Below are positions 20,811 to 29,505 of a DNA stretch of 64,000 nt, in pieces. The DNA lies in NCBI GenBank assembly GCA_963851045.1, contig CAWKNC010000002.1:992001-1056000 (forward strand), in the 5' to 3' direction. The DNA is from WHSW01 sp963851045 (GTDB lineage: Bacteria; Actinomycetota; Thermoleophilia; Solirubrobacterales; 70-9). A program made the position numbers and the translations under genes. Under the pieces are notes generated by a model. It was given only the letters and a program-made list of their open reading frames with translations, searched no databases and was not told where the DNA came from. Every line of letters starts with the position of its first letter. The stretch's first letter is position 1.

Positions 20811-22064
20811 TCAACGCTTCCGCTCCAAAAAGGGCGCTAGAAGCGCTCTTCGCTCGGGGACGTGCGAGTGGCTGTCGACCTCGACGACGCGCAGCAGCGC
20901 GTCGCGACCTGCAGCGGCGCGAGCTTGGCGGACGGCTTCGACGATCCGCCCGCGGCGTTCCTCCGCGGGGGAGGATGCGAGTGGCTGCTGATCGCCCGCC
21001 GGCGGACCAAGTTCGATCGCGCGCAGCCCGAGCCAGACGGCGGGACCGGGAAGCTCGGCGAGGCGTGGGCCGACGGCGAGTCGCAGCCGCTCTGCGCTCG
21101 AGCTCGCGCTGCGCATCGCGACTCCAACGTGCCAACCGCCGCCGGCGGCGAGCCTTGCTTCGAGGCGCAGCCGTCGTATCGTTCGCGCCCCGCGAGCCTT
21201 GTGAGCGAGCAGACGGTCGATCAGCAGGCCGAGTGCATGGTCGAGCTGGGGCCCCGATGCCGCCTCGGGAAGGGCAAGGCGGCACTCGACCGACTCGCCA
21301 GGGCGCCGTGGGCGCAGCGGTTCATCACCACCGCGAGCCAGCCGCAGGGCCCGCAGGCCGATGCGGCCGAAGCGATCAGAGACCGCGTCGGCCGGAAGCG
21401 CGGCGAGCTCGCCCAGGGTCAGCACGCCAAGTCGTTCAAGCGAATCGATGCAGGTGGCCTCCGCCATCGCCCTGGTGTGGTCAACGCGATCGGGAGTGGG
21501 GCGATAAAGAAGCCCGCGCAGAGACCCGACCGGCATCTCGGCAAGAAGTCGTGCCGCAGCGCTCTCGGCCACGACGATTCCCGCCCGCCGCGCTCGCATC
21601 CGCGAGGCCGCCTCCCGGGCGCAGAGGCGGTTGGGTCCGGCGCCGAGCTTCGCCGCCGGCCCGAGTGCTCGCTGTGCCTTCGCCAGCACCGCCTCGACGC
21701 CTCCGCGGCCACCGATCCCGCCGTAGATCCCGTGCAGGGGCGCCGTCTCGAAGAACGCCTCGCCGGGCGCCGGTGCCTCGACATCGGCACCGATTGCCTC
21801 GAGCCGCCGCAGCGATTCCTCCCAGACGGCGGTTGCGCGGACGGGGTCTGCCGCGACCAGCGACAGGTTCGGACAGCGCGAGAGCGCCTCGCCGAGGCGC
21901 ATTCCGACACGCAGACCGAAGGCCTCAGCAGCGCCGGAGGCCTCGCCGATCACCTGCGGGCCGCCGGGTTCGGGCGCCAACGCCACCGGCCTTCCAAGCA
22001 GCTCGTCTCGATCGGCCAGCGCGCTGCGCAGAGAGAGGCGGGGGAAAAGCGCACAGACGATCAT
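20811..22064 (-). CDS. imuB: ImuB, catalytically inactive Y-family polymerase homologue
   Basis: ImuB links DnaE2 to the sliding clamp during SOS mutagenesis. The 417-residue protein has the Y-family layout, but the catalytic carboxylates are lost: the N-terminal motif reads MIVCALFPRLSLRSAL instead of a DxD-type motif, and the palm motif reads GEAFFETA instead of the usual DE pair. ATG at 22064 is chosen because homologues begin with IVCALFPR-like sequence. It lies only 4 nt from a perfect LexA box, so the transcript is probably leaderless or nearly so. No imuA' gene is adjacent. Confidence 0.9.
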   Translation of the reverse strand: MIVCALFPRLSLRSALADRDELLGRPVALAPEPGGPQVIGEASGAAEAFGLRVGMRLGEALSRCPNLSLVAADPVRATAVWEESLRRLEAIGADVEAPAPGEAFFETAPLHGIYGGIGGRGGVEAVLAKAQRALGPAAKLGAGPNRLCAREAASRMRARRAGIVVAESAAARLLAEMPVGSLRGLLYRPTPDRVDHTRAMAEATCIDSLERLGVLTLGELAALPADAVSDRFGRIGLRALRLARGGDEPLRPRRPGESVECRLALPEAASGPQLDHALGLLIDRLLAHKARGARTIRRLRLEARLAAGGGWHVGVAMRSASSSAERLRLAVGPRLAELPGPAVWLGLRAIELGPPAGDQQPLASSPAEERRGRIVEAVRQARAAAGRDALLRVVEVDSHSHVPERRALLAPFLERKR

Positions 22065-22068
22065 GATC

Positions 22069-22080
22069 GAACGTATGTTC
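22069..22080 (-). promoter_or_regulatory. LexA (SOS) box of the imuB-dnaE2 operon
   Basis: GAACGTATGTTC (flanked by C and G to make a 14-bp perfect palindrome) sits 4 nt from the imuB start and 50 nt from the start of the divergent lipoprotein gene at 22131. A possible -10 of imuB (CATACG or TACGTT on the minus strand) lies within it. Confidence 0.88.
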
Positions 22081-22130
22081 GCATCAATGTCAAGGCCCAC
22101 GTACGCCACCGGGCAGAATCTGAAAACCCA

Positions 22131-22625
22131 ATGGCCTTTACGAAGTCGTCAGTCGCAGTCGCACTCGCACTCGCTGCCGCGTTGCTGCTTGGCGCCTGCG
22201 GAGGCTCCGAGGGCGGGAGCTCGACAGCTGCTGCCAGCGTCCCGGGTGGAGCCGATCCTGAGAAGGTCGAGGTGATCGTCGCCTGGGCGGAGGCGGAGTC
22301 GAGCGGCGATCACGAGGCCGCTGCGGCCTACTTCGCGATCCCGAGCCTCGCGCAGAACGGGATCACGGTGAGGATTGAGAACGCATCCGATGCCGAGCGA
22401 TTCAGCGCCTCGCTGCCATGCGGAGCGGTCCTCGAGGAGGCCACCGAGGAGGGCGAGTATGTGATTGCGACCTTCCGTCTCGGCGAAAAGACAAACTCGA
22501 ACGCCTGCGGCGGCGGCACCGGGCAGACCGCTCGAACTGCGTTTTTGATCGAGAACGGGAAGATCGTCGAATGGCGCCGTGTCGCCGATGAGACCGGTCG
22601 TCCAGCCCCAAGTAGTTCCACCTAG
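22131..22625 (+). CDS. Secreted lipoprotein of unknown function
   Basis: This encodes 164 residues with a lipoprotein signal peptide: hydrophobic stretch VAVALALAAALLLGACGG with the lipobox LGAC. The mature part starts Ser/Gly-rich and then has an alpha+beta pattern (EKVEVIVAWAEAESSGDHEA, and a C-terminal TAFLIENGKIVEWRRV strand pair) reminiscent of NTF2-like folds. ATG at 22131 has no clear ribosome-binding site. The gene is divergent from imuB and shares its 66-bp promoter region with the LexA box. The NTF2-like guess is weak. Confidence 0.8.
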   Translation: MAFTKSSVAVALALAAALLLGACGGSEGGSSTAAASVPGGADPEKVEVIVAWAEAESSGDHEAAAAYFAIPSLAQNGITVRIENASDAERFSASLPCGAVLEEATEEGEYVIATFRLGEKTNSNACGGGTGQTARTAFLIENGKIVEWRRVADETGRPAPSSST

Positions 22626-22721
22626 TCAGGCGGGCCTTGCCCCGAAGCGCCCGATCCTGAAAGAATGCGCGTGCGGGGCCCCGCCCCGGTGTCTGTCTTT
22701 GTTTCCGAGAGAGGAGATTTC

Positions 22722-24023
22722 ATGTCAAGGATCAAGCTGATCCTTTTGGCTTTGTGCGTGGCAAGCTTGTCGTTTGGCCTCGTCGCCTGTGGTGATGACG
22801 AGGATTCCGGCGACGGCGGTGATTCCGGGGGTGGCGAGACTTCGCTCGAGATGACCATTGGCGTTTCGTTGCCGCTCAGCGGTGACCTCGCCGACTTCGG
22901 GCCGGCCGGAGAGAAGGCTGCGGATCTGGCGTTGTCAGAGATCGAAGCAGCGATTGATGAGGCTGGCGTCGATCACACGGTCACGCTCGCCAAGGAAGAC
23001 AACTGCGGTGCAGCCGATCCGCAGTGCGCGGTTCAGGCGCAGCGCAAGCTCGTGACTGATGGTGCCAGCTGCATCGCCGGTCCATGGGGCTCTGCGGACA
23101 CGATCCCAAGTGGTGAGTCCGTGTCAGTGCCCGAAGAGGTGCCGCTCATCTCGCCGTCTGCGACGTCGGATGAGATCACCGGTCTGGACGATGACGGTTT
23201 CATCAACCGGACCTCGCCGCCCGACTCCTTCCAGGGTCCGACCCTGGCGAACCTCCTCGATCAGGAGCTCGGTGGAGCGGACGGTAAGACGGTCAACATC
23301 GGTGCTCGCAACGACGCCTACGGAACCGGCCTGGCCGGAACGTTCTCCGAGGCGTGGGAGGGGCTCGGTGGCACGATCGGCGAAGAGGTCATCTATGACA
23401 TCGACCTGCCGAACTACGACACTGAGGCCGATCAGATCACGTCCGGTAGCCCGGATGCAACCGTGATCATCGACTTCCCGGAGACCTTTAACAAGGTCGG
23501 CCCCGCACTCGTGCGGACCGGGAACTACGACGCATCGACGACGTTCGTTACGGACGGTCTGATCACCGACCTGTCTGATGCAGGTGAAGAGGCCGCCAAC
23601 GGTCTGCGCGGCACGGCGCCGGGCGCGCCGGATGACGCCGAGGCGTCCGTGGCATTCGATGAGGCCTACAAGGCCGCTGAGCCGACCAACGTCGATCGTT
23701 TGACGTTCGATGCTCAGAACTTCGATGCCGTCATCCTCTGCTACCTCGCGGCCGTTGCCGCTGGGTCGTCCGAGGGTGCCGACGTTGCGGAGTCCCTGCA
23801 GTCGGTCAGCGCTCCCGAGGGTGACGAGTACACCTGGGCGGAGCTCCCCGCGGCAATCGAGGCGTTGCAGAATGGCGACGACATCGATTACACGGGTGCT
23901 GCTGGCCCGATCGACCTGGACGATGCTGGCGACGCAACCGCCGGCGTCTATGACGTCTACGAGTTCAAGGGCACCGCGCCTGAGACCGTGGACGAGGTCG
24001 AGGTCGCGGCTCCGGAATCCTGA
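22722..24023 (+). CDS. livK: Branched-chain amino acid ABC transporter substrate-binding lipoprotein
   Basis: This 433-residue type I periplasmic-binding-fold lipoprotein captures hydrophobic amino acids or related amides for the membrane transporter. ATG at 22722 is set by GAGGAG at 22711. The signal peptide ends in the lipobox LVAC, followed by an Asp/Gly-rich linker, and the binding domain starts with TIGVSLPLSGDLADFG, the typical Leu/Ile/Val-binding motif. The permease and ATPase genes lie convergent on the other strand (24204-27972), separated by a strong terminator. Confidence 0.92.
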   Translation: MSRIKLILLALCVASLSFGLVACGDDEDSGDGGDSGGGETSLEMTIGVSLPLSGDLADFGPAGEKAADLALSEIEAAIDEAGVDHTVTLAKEDNCGAADPQCAVQAQRKLVTDGASCIAGPWGSADTIPSGESVSVPEEVPLISPSATSDEITGLDDDGFINRTSPPDSFQGPTLANLLDQELGGADGKTVNIGARNDAYGTGLAGTFSEAWEGLGGTIGEEVIYDIDLPNYDTEADQITSGSPDATVIIDFPETFNKVGPALVRTGNYDASTTFVTDGLITDLSDAGEEAANGLRGTAPGAPDDAEASVAFDEAYKAAEPTNVDRLTFDAQNFDAVILCYLAAVAAGSSEGADVAESLQSVSAPEGDEYTWAELPAAIEALQNGDDIDYTGAAGPIDLDDAGDATAGVYDVYEFKGTAPETVDEVEVAAPES

Positions 24024-24046
24024 TCCGGTAACCGCACGCGTTTCAA

Positions 24047-24079
24047 ACGGCCGGGGCCTTCGGGCTCCGGCCGTTTTTT
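24047..24079 (+). terminator. Factor-independent terminator of livK
   Basis: A 12-bp stem with one G-T pair (ACGGCCGGGGCC / GGCTCCGGCCGT) around a TTCG tetraloop is followed by TTTTTT. The 124 bp from here to the livF stop carry no recognisable gene. Confidence 0.93.
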
Positions 24080-24203
24080 ATTGGGGAATGAGCAGCTCGG
24101 CGAACGTGGCTGGGTAGGGGTAGGGATCGCAACTGTGGAGATTCCGTCACGACAGTCGTTACTAGACCTCCACGGTTCGTCGACCGCAGTACGAGGCCGG
24201 TGC

Positions 24204-24997
<794 letters not shown>

Positions 24998-25001
<4 letters not shown>

Positions 25002-25822
25002 TCGCCGCCTCCGCCACCCAGGTAGGCATCGATCACGGCCTTATCGGAGCGGACCTCGTGCGGCTCGCCGGACGCGATCACGCGACCCTCTGCCATCACG
25101 ATCACGCGGTCGGAGTGGTTCATGACCACCTCCATGTCGTGCTCGATGAACAAGAACGTGACGCCATCCTCTGAGCGCAGTCGCTGCATGTGGTCGAGCA
25201 GGCGCCGGCCGAGGGTTGGGTTGATGCCCGCCATCGGCTCGTCGAGAAGCAAGAAGCGAGGCTTTGCCATCAGTGCGCGGGCGAGCTCGAGCAGCTTGCG
25301 CTGACCCCCGGAGAGCGTTCCCGCGTACTCATCGGCGAGCTTGGTGAGGTTGAAGACGTCGAGGAGCTCCATCGCCCCGTCGTGAACCTCGGCCTCGCGC
25401 TTGCGCCACCCGAGTGGGCGAAAGACGATGTTCGCGAGCCGCTCACCCGGTTGGTCGGGCGCGGCGAGCATCATGTTGTCGATCACGGGCATGGCAGCCA
25501 GGGCCTTGGTGATCTGGAACGTGCGAACCATGCCCATGCGCGCGATCACGAACGGGGGACGACCCTGGATCTCACGCCCGTCGAACACGGCTGTGCCGCT
25601 GTCGGGGCGATAGAAGCCGGTGATGAGGTTGAAGAAGGTGGTCTTTCCGGCGCCGTTGGGCCCGATCAACGCTGTGATCGACCCCTCGGTGACGCCCATG
25701 GATGCGCCGCGCACGGCCTGAATGCCGCCGAACGTCTTGTGGATGTCGGCTGCTTCGAAGATCATGCGCCCGGCTGTGGGCGTACCTGTGGTGTCGGGCG
25801 CCGGGGCAGCAGCGTCAGTCAC
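24998..25822 (-). CDS. livG: Branched-chain amino acid ABC transporter ATP-binding protein LivG
   Basis: This is the second ATPase of the importer, 274 residues. Walker A is GPNGAGKTT, the signature is LSGGQRKLLELARAL, Walker B is FLLLDEPMAGINP and the H-loop is FIEHDMEVVM. LivG-type marks include FQITKALAAMPVIDNMML. The GTG start at 25822 overlaps the livM end by 8 bp. A Thr/Ala/Pro-rich N-terminal extension of about 18 residues precedes the domain. Confidence 0.95.
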
Positions 25823-26798
25823 CGAGGACCATCTCCTTGCGGTTGCCGAAGAATCCTTGGGGCCTGAATGCCATGAGGCCGATCAGCACGATCCCGAGAA
25901 TGATGAAGCGCAGCGCGGCGATCTTCGTCTCGGACAGCGGTAGCTCGAGGAATCGCAACCCCTCCAACACCGACCAGAGCACGATCGAACCCAGCGCCAC
26001 CCCCCAGTAGTTGGCGAGACCGCCGAGGATCAACACCGCGTACCCGGTGAACGTCACGAGCGGCTGGAACGATTCCGGCACGACGAACTTGAGGTTGAGC
26101 GCGAACAGAAAGCCCGCGATCGCTCCGGTCGTCGCCGCCAGTGCCAGCGACTGCAGTTTGTAGGAAAAGGCGTTCTTGCCGAGAGCGCGAGCGGCGTCCT
26201 CATCCTCGCGAACGGCGCGCAGTACGCGCCCCCAGGGGGTGCGCGTGATACGGCTGAAGACGAACATCAGACCAATCGCGGTGCCCCACGTGACGAGGAG
26301 CAACGGGAATTGTGTCGGCACATCGCTCCAGCCGAGATCGACGATGAACTCTTGGATCGAGTCCGCGATCGCATCCCAGCTGTCATCGAAGCCAAAGACA
26401 CCCTGAGGGCCGTTGGTCAAATCGCGCGCGTTGAGAGCCACCAATCGGATCGCCTCGGCGGCGGCGATGGTGACGATCGCGAAGTAATCGGCGCGCAGTC
26501 GTAACGACGGCAGCCCGATGATCAGGGCGAAGAGGATCGTCGCTGCGATCGCAACGGGCAGGCTCAGCCAGAAGCTCCATTCCGATTCGGCCGTGAGGAT
26601 CGCCATCGTGTAGGCGCCGATCGCCATGAAGCCGACCTGGCCGAAGTTCTGGATGCCGGTGAACCCGACGTTGAGCTGAAGACCGGTCGCGAATACAACG
26701 AAGATCCCGGCGATGATCCCGACGGAGGTCCAGAAATCGACGTCGGTGAAGGCCTCGAAGGTGAGGGCGACCTGGAACACGTGGGTCGGGTCGATCAT
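25815..26798 (-). CDS. livM: Branched-chain amino acid ABC transporter permease LivM
   Basis: This 327-residue inner-membrane permease has about eight to nine hydrophobic segments. The LivM signature NVGFTGIQNFGQVGFMAIGA lies near the N-terminus and the EAA-like coupling loop DEDAARALGKNAFSYKLQSL near the middle. It is 4 bp downstream of livH and overlaps livG, consistent with one transcript. Confidence 0.94.
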   Translation of the reverse strand: MIDPTHVFQVALTFEAFTDVDFWTSVGIIAGIFVVFATGLQLNVGFTGIQNFGQVGFMAIGAYTMAILTAESEWSFWLSLPVAIAATILFALIIGLPSLRLRADYFAIVTIAAAEAIRLVALNARDLTNGPQGVFGFDDSWDAIADSIQEFIVDLGWSDVPTQFPLLLVTWGTAIGLMFVFSRITRTPWGRVLRAVREDEDAARALGKNAFSYKLQSLALAATTGAIAGFLFALNLKFVVPESFQPLVTFTGYAVLILGGLANYWGVALGSIVLWSVLEGLRFLELPLSETKIAALRFIILGIVLIGLMAFRPQGFFGNRKEMVLGD

Positions 26799-26802
26799 CG
26801 CG

Positions 26803-27972
26803 TCAGACCGCCCTCGCCTGGCCGAAGATGCCCTGCGGGCGGATGATCAGGACGATGATCAAGATCAAGAAGCCAACGGCGAGCTTGAGACCCGGTGCGA
26901 CGATGAACGTCGACCACTCGATCACGACGCCAAGCACGATCCCGGCGGCGAGCGCACCGAACGCGTTGCCGATGCCTCCGAGCACGACGGCGGCGAAGAT
27001 GGGTAGCAGCAGCTCGAAGCCGAGCTCCGGCTGAAGCTGGGTGATCGCGCCGGCAAAGACGCCGGCGAGTCCTGCCAACCCCGCGGCGAAGATCCAGGTG
27101 TAGAGGATCACCCGCGAGGTGTTGATGCCCGATGTCTCCGCGAGGTCGAGATCGTCCGAGAGGGCGCGCATGCGCTTGCCGAGCAGCGTCATCCTCAGCA
27201 TCAGCCCTGTCGCCAGCAGGGTGACGAAGCCGACGATGACGACGATCAGCTGGGTCTGACCGATCCGCAGGCCAATGAACTCCACCGAGCTCGTCTTGTT
27301 GACCTCGAGCTGCCGCAGCTCGGTGCCCCAGATGAACTGAATCGAGTAGCGGATGACGAACGCGAGCCCGAGCGTCATCAGCAGCAACTGCAGCATTCCA
27401 GCCCCGCGCTTTCGCATGGGTGCCCACATCACCTTCTCGAAGGCAATCCCGAGCAGCGCCGTTGCGGCGATCGCGAACACGATGCCGAAGACCAGGGGCA
27501 GGTTCCAGGTGACGTTGACCAGGTACGCCATGTACGCGCCGAAGGCGAGAAAGTCGCCGTGCGCGAAGTTGACCAGCTTCAGGATTCCGTAGACCAGCGT
27601 CAGCCCGACGGCGCCGAGCGCATAGATCGCGCCAAGCGAGAGACCGTTGACCCCCCGCTGCGAAACGTCGTGAAGGCCGTGGTAGAGGATCAGGATCGCG
27701 ACGATGTTCCCGAGCACGACCAGGGCCAGCGCGGCTGGGCTCTTCTCCGCCGCCACCATCGCGCCAACGGTGAGCGCGAGGATCGCAACCAGCAAGAGCC
27801 ACTCTCCGCCGCCGTCCGGGAAGCGGTCTGCCACCACCATGACGAGGTCGAGCAGGAAGACTCCAACTGCGGCCTTGACCACGAATGGGGCAGCCCGAAA
27901 CCGCGCAGCAGCGTTCGCGTACTGCTCTCCCATTGTGCGGTCGCGCACGGCCGTCAAAGATCCGCCTTCCAT
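26803..27972 (-). CDS. livH: Branched-chain amino acid ABC transporter permease LivH
   Basis: This is the partner permease, about 389 residues. The LivH signature GLSLGAIYALGAVGLTLVYG is followed by ILKLVNFAHGDFLAFGAYM, and the coupling loop is MRALSDDLDLAETSGIN. Three extra N-terminal hydrophobic segments (about 100 residues) precede the usual LivH core. The start is uncertain: ATG at 27972 is preferred over 27933 because a TAGGAT -10-like hexamer lies 10 nt upstream. It is the first gene of livHMGF. Confidence 0.9.
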   Translation of the reverse strand: MEGGSLTAVRDRTMGEQYANAAARFRAAPFVVKAAVGVFLLDLVMVVADRFPDGGGEWLLLVAILALTVGAMVAAEKSPAALALVVLGNIVAILILYHGLHDVSQRGVNGLSLGAIYALGAVGLTLVYGILKLVNFAHGDFLAFGAYMAYLVNVTWNLPLVFGIVFAIAATALLGIAFEKVMWAPMRKRGAGMLQLLLMTLGLAFVIRYSIQFIWGTELRQLEVNKTSSVEFIGLRIGQTQLIVVIVGFVTLLATGLMLRMTLLGKRMRALSDDLDLAETSGINTSRVILYTWIFAAGLAGLAGVFAGAITQLQPELGFELLLPIFAAVVLGGIGNAFGALAAGIVLGVVIEWSTFIVAPGLKLAVGFLILIIVLIIRPQGIFGQARAV

Positions 27973-28023
27973 ACCCGGCGTGATCCTATCCCGGGATGGC
28001 GGCGGCCGGGGCCGCCGCATGTA

Positions 28024-29091
28024 CTAATCGGCATCGAGACCTTTCGATACGGCAGCTATCACCGCGTCGGTGAACTCGGTGGTCGAGGCGTGTCCACCGA
28101 GGTCTGACGTCCTCGTCCCCGCTGCCACGGTCTCGTCCACGGCGGTGTAGATCGCCTCCGAGGCGCGCTCGGCGTCGGTGTCGCCGGCGTAATGAAGGAC
28201 CGCCGCCCCAGCGAGAATCATCGCCAGCGGGTTGGCGACGTCCTTGCCCTCGAGCGCCGGTGCCGTGCCGTGCGGCGCCTCCGACATCGCCACCGTCGGG
28301 TTCAGGTCGTCGTCGAGCGCGAGCAGGACGGACTCCGCGCTGGCGATTGAGCCGAACAGCGGCAGAACCAGATCCGATAAAAGGTCGCCGTCGCGGTTCA
28401 GGCACGGGATGACAAGTGGCTCAGACGCCGCGCCCGAAACAAGACCGGCGAGTGTCGCGTCGATCAGCACGGGCTCATAGCCCGTGTCCGGATGGCGCTC
28501 CGCCGCGGCATCCATCTCCTCCTTCAGCATCCCCTCGTAGACCGGGCTCACCGTCCACTTCGGCCCGCCGTAGACCCGTCCGCCGAGGCGCTCGGCCTCG
28601 AGAAAGGCAAACTCCGCGACAGCACGGCAGTCCGAGCGCCGGATCGTCTCGGTGCGGTGGGCGAGCTCGTCATCGCCGTCGGCCTCGCGCCATTGCTTCG
28701 CGCCGTAAGCATCGCCCACGGCCATGCGGCAGACCGAGATCGGGTGGTGGACGCCGGCCACCGTGCTGACCCCGGGAATCCGGCGGCCGGTGCGAACGAT
28801 CACCTTGCCGTCAACGCCCTCGCGCAGGATCCGGTTGGGGCTGCCCACGTCGTCGGCATCCTCGGGCGTGATCGTCGCCGCCTTGATCCCGAGGCCGGTC
28901 TCCCGCATCACCTCGGCGGCCTCCTCGACGATCGCGTTCTTTGTCTCGCGCCGCTTGGCGAGCGAGAGGTCGAAGCGCAGGATCTCGAGGTCCAGCCCAA
29001 GCACCTTCGGATCGAGGACCCGCAGCGCCTGATCCAGTAGCTCCTGCCCGGTCTGATCACCCTCGAGCGCGACTATCTTCAGCGGCGCCAT
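28024..29091 (-). CDS. Isocitrate/isopropylmalate dehydrogenase family protein, divergent
   Basis: This 355-residue member of the beta-decarboxylating dehydrogenase superfamily is distinct from the leuB product in this window. It keeps the metal-binding DGDLLSD and the NAD-site SEAPHGTAPALEGKDVANP, plus RTGRRIPG in the substrate region. Several usual motifs are altered: the N-terminal GDGIGPE is EGDQTGQE, and VDNAAMQL is IDATLAGL. The substrate therefore cannot be read from the sequence (isocitrate, homoisocitrate, tartrate or another malate analogue). The start codon overlaps that of the divergent zinc-protein gene (CATG at 29089-29092). Confidence 0.85.
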   Translation of the reverse strand: MAPLKIVALEGDQTGQELLDQALRVLDPKVLGLDLEILRFDLSLAKRRETKNAIVEEAAEVMRETGLGIKAATITPEDADDVGSPNRILREGVDGKVIVRTGRRIPGVSTVAGVHHPISVCRMAVGDAYGAKQWREADGDDELAHRTETIRRSDCRAVAEFAFLEAERLGGRVYGGPKWTVSPVYEGMLKEEMDAAAERHPDTGYEPVLIDATLAGLVSGAASEPLVIPCLNRDGDLLSDLVLPLFGSIASAESVLLALDDDLNPTVAMSEAPHGTAPALEGKDVANPLAMILAGAAVLHYAGDTDAERASEAIYTAVDETVAAGTRTSDLGGHASTTEFTDAVIAAVSKGLDAD

Positions 29092-29425
29092 GGACGATCA
29101 ACCTACCTGCTCGGGATGCGGTCGAAACGTGCCTTTCGAGAACGGATGGCACGCCTACGAGACGAGTCGGGCCCGTACGGTCGCGTTCTGCCGTCTCGAG
29201 CATCTCGTGCCGTGGGCGATGCGCGGTGGCGCATGGGAGCCGGGGCCCGACGAGCTCCCGCCCGAGTCAGAGCACGAGCAACGGTGCGCTGCGTGTGGCG
29301 AGGAGCTCGGCCCCGAACGAGTGGTGATCGTCCGCCACCGCGGGCCGCATCGAATCGCCGACGCGTTCTGCTCAGCCGATCACATGACCGAATGGGCCAA
29401 GGCCGGGGGCCGCTGGGCGCCGTAG
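29090..29425 (+). CDS. Small protein with two zinc-finger-like repeats
   Basis: This 111-residue protein has two copies of a CxxC...CxxxH module: CSGCGR with FCRLEHL, and CAACGEE with FCSADHM. Each is followed by a Trp-bearing segment (PWAMRGGAWEP; EWAKAGGRWAP), indicating internal duplication. It probably binds two zinc ions. No enzymatic motif is visible. The ATG overlaps the start codon of the divergent dehydrogenase gene, so each promoter must lie in the other's coding sequence; TATCTT at 29074-29079 is a candidate -10. The function is unknown. Confidence 0.75.
   Translation: MDDQPTCSGCGRNVPFENGWHAYETSRARTVAFCRLEHLVPWAMRGGAWEPGPDELPPESEHEQRCAACGEELGPERVVIVRHRGPHRIADAFCSADHMTEWAKAGGRWAP
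29100..29105 (-). promoter_or_regulatory. Putative leaderless -10 (TAGGTT) of the dehydrogenase gene
   Basis: TAGGTT on the minus strand ends 8 nt before the ATG at 29091 and lies inside the coding region of the divergent zinc-protein gene. Confidence 0.4.
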
Positions 29426-29442
29426 AACCGCCGCCGAGGCAC

Positions 29443-29489
29443 GCGAGACGCGCCAAACGTCGTCGGTGACGACGCTAGACGCGACTCGC
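29443..29489. repeat. Solo palindromic repeat of the AACGTCG/CGACGTT family
   Basis: This is a 47-bp palindrome with 22-bp arms (18 of 22 paired) and a GGT loop. It lies between the convergent zinc-protein and hydrolase genes. Over 49 aligned bases it matches the downstream repeat of cassette 2 (62235 onward) at 38 positions, including AACGTCGT and CGCGACTCGCGC. It contains AACGTCG-N7-CGACGCT, the same arm spacing as cassette 2 with one arm mismatch. No DUF559 gene is attached. It has no T-run. Confidence 0.8.
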
Positions 29490-29505
29490 GCCGTGGTGGA
29501 CCGGG

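Noticed and set aside
20862..22625. Plus-strand frame of 587 codons covering imuB antisense and the lipoprotein
   Set aside because: Only the last 164 codons from ATG 22131 have a lipoprotein signal and sensible composition; the rest is antisense to imuB.
24080..24203. Possible small gene between livK and livF
   Set aside because: No frame with a start signal and sensible composition was seen; the region only carries short imperfect repeats.
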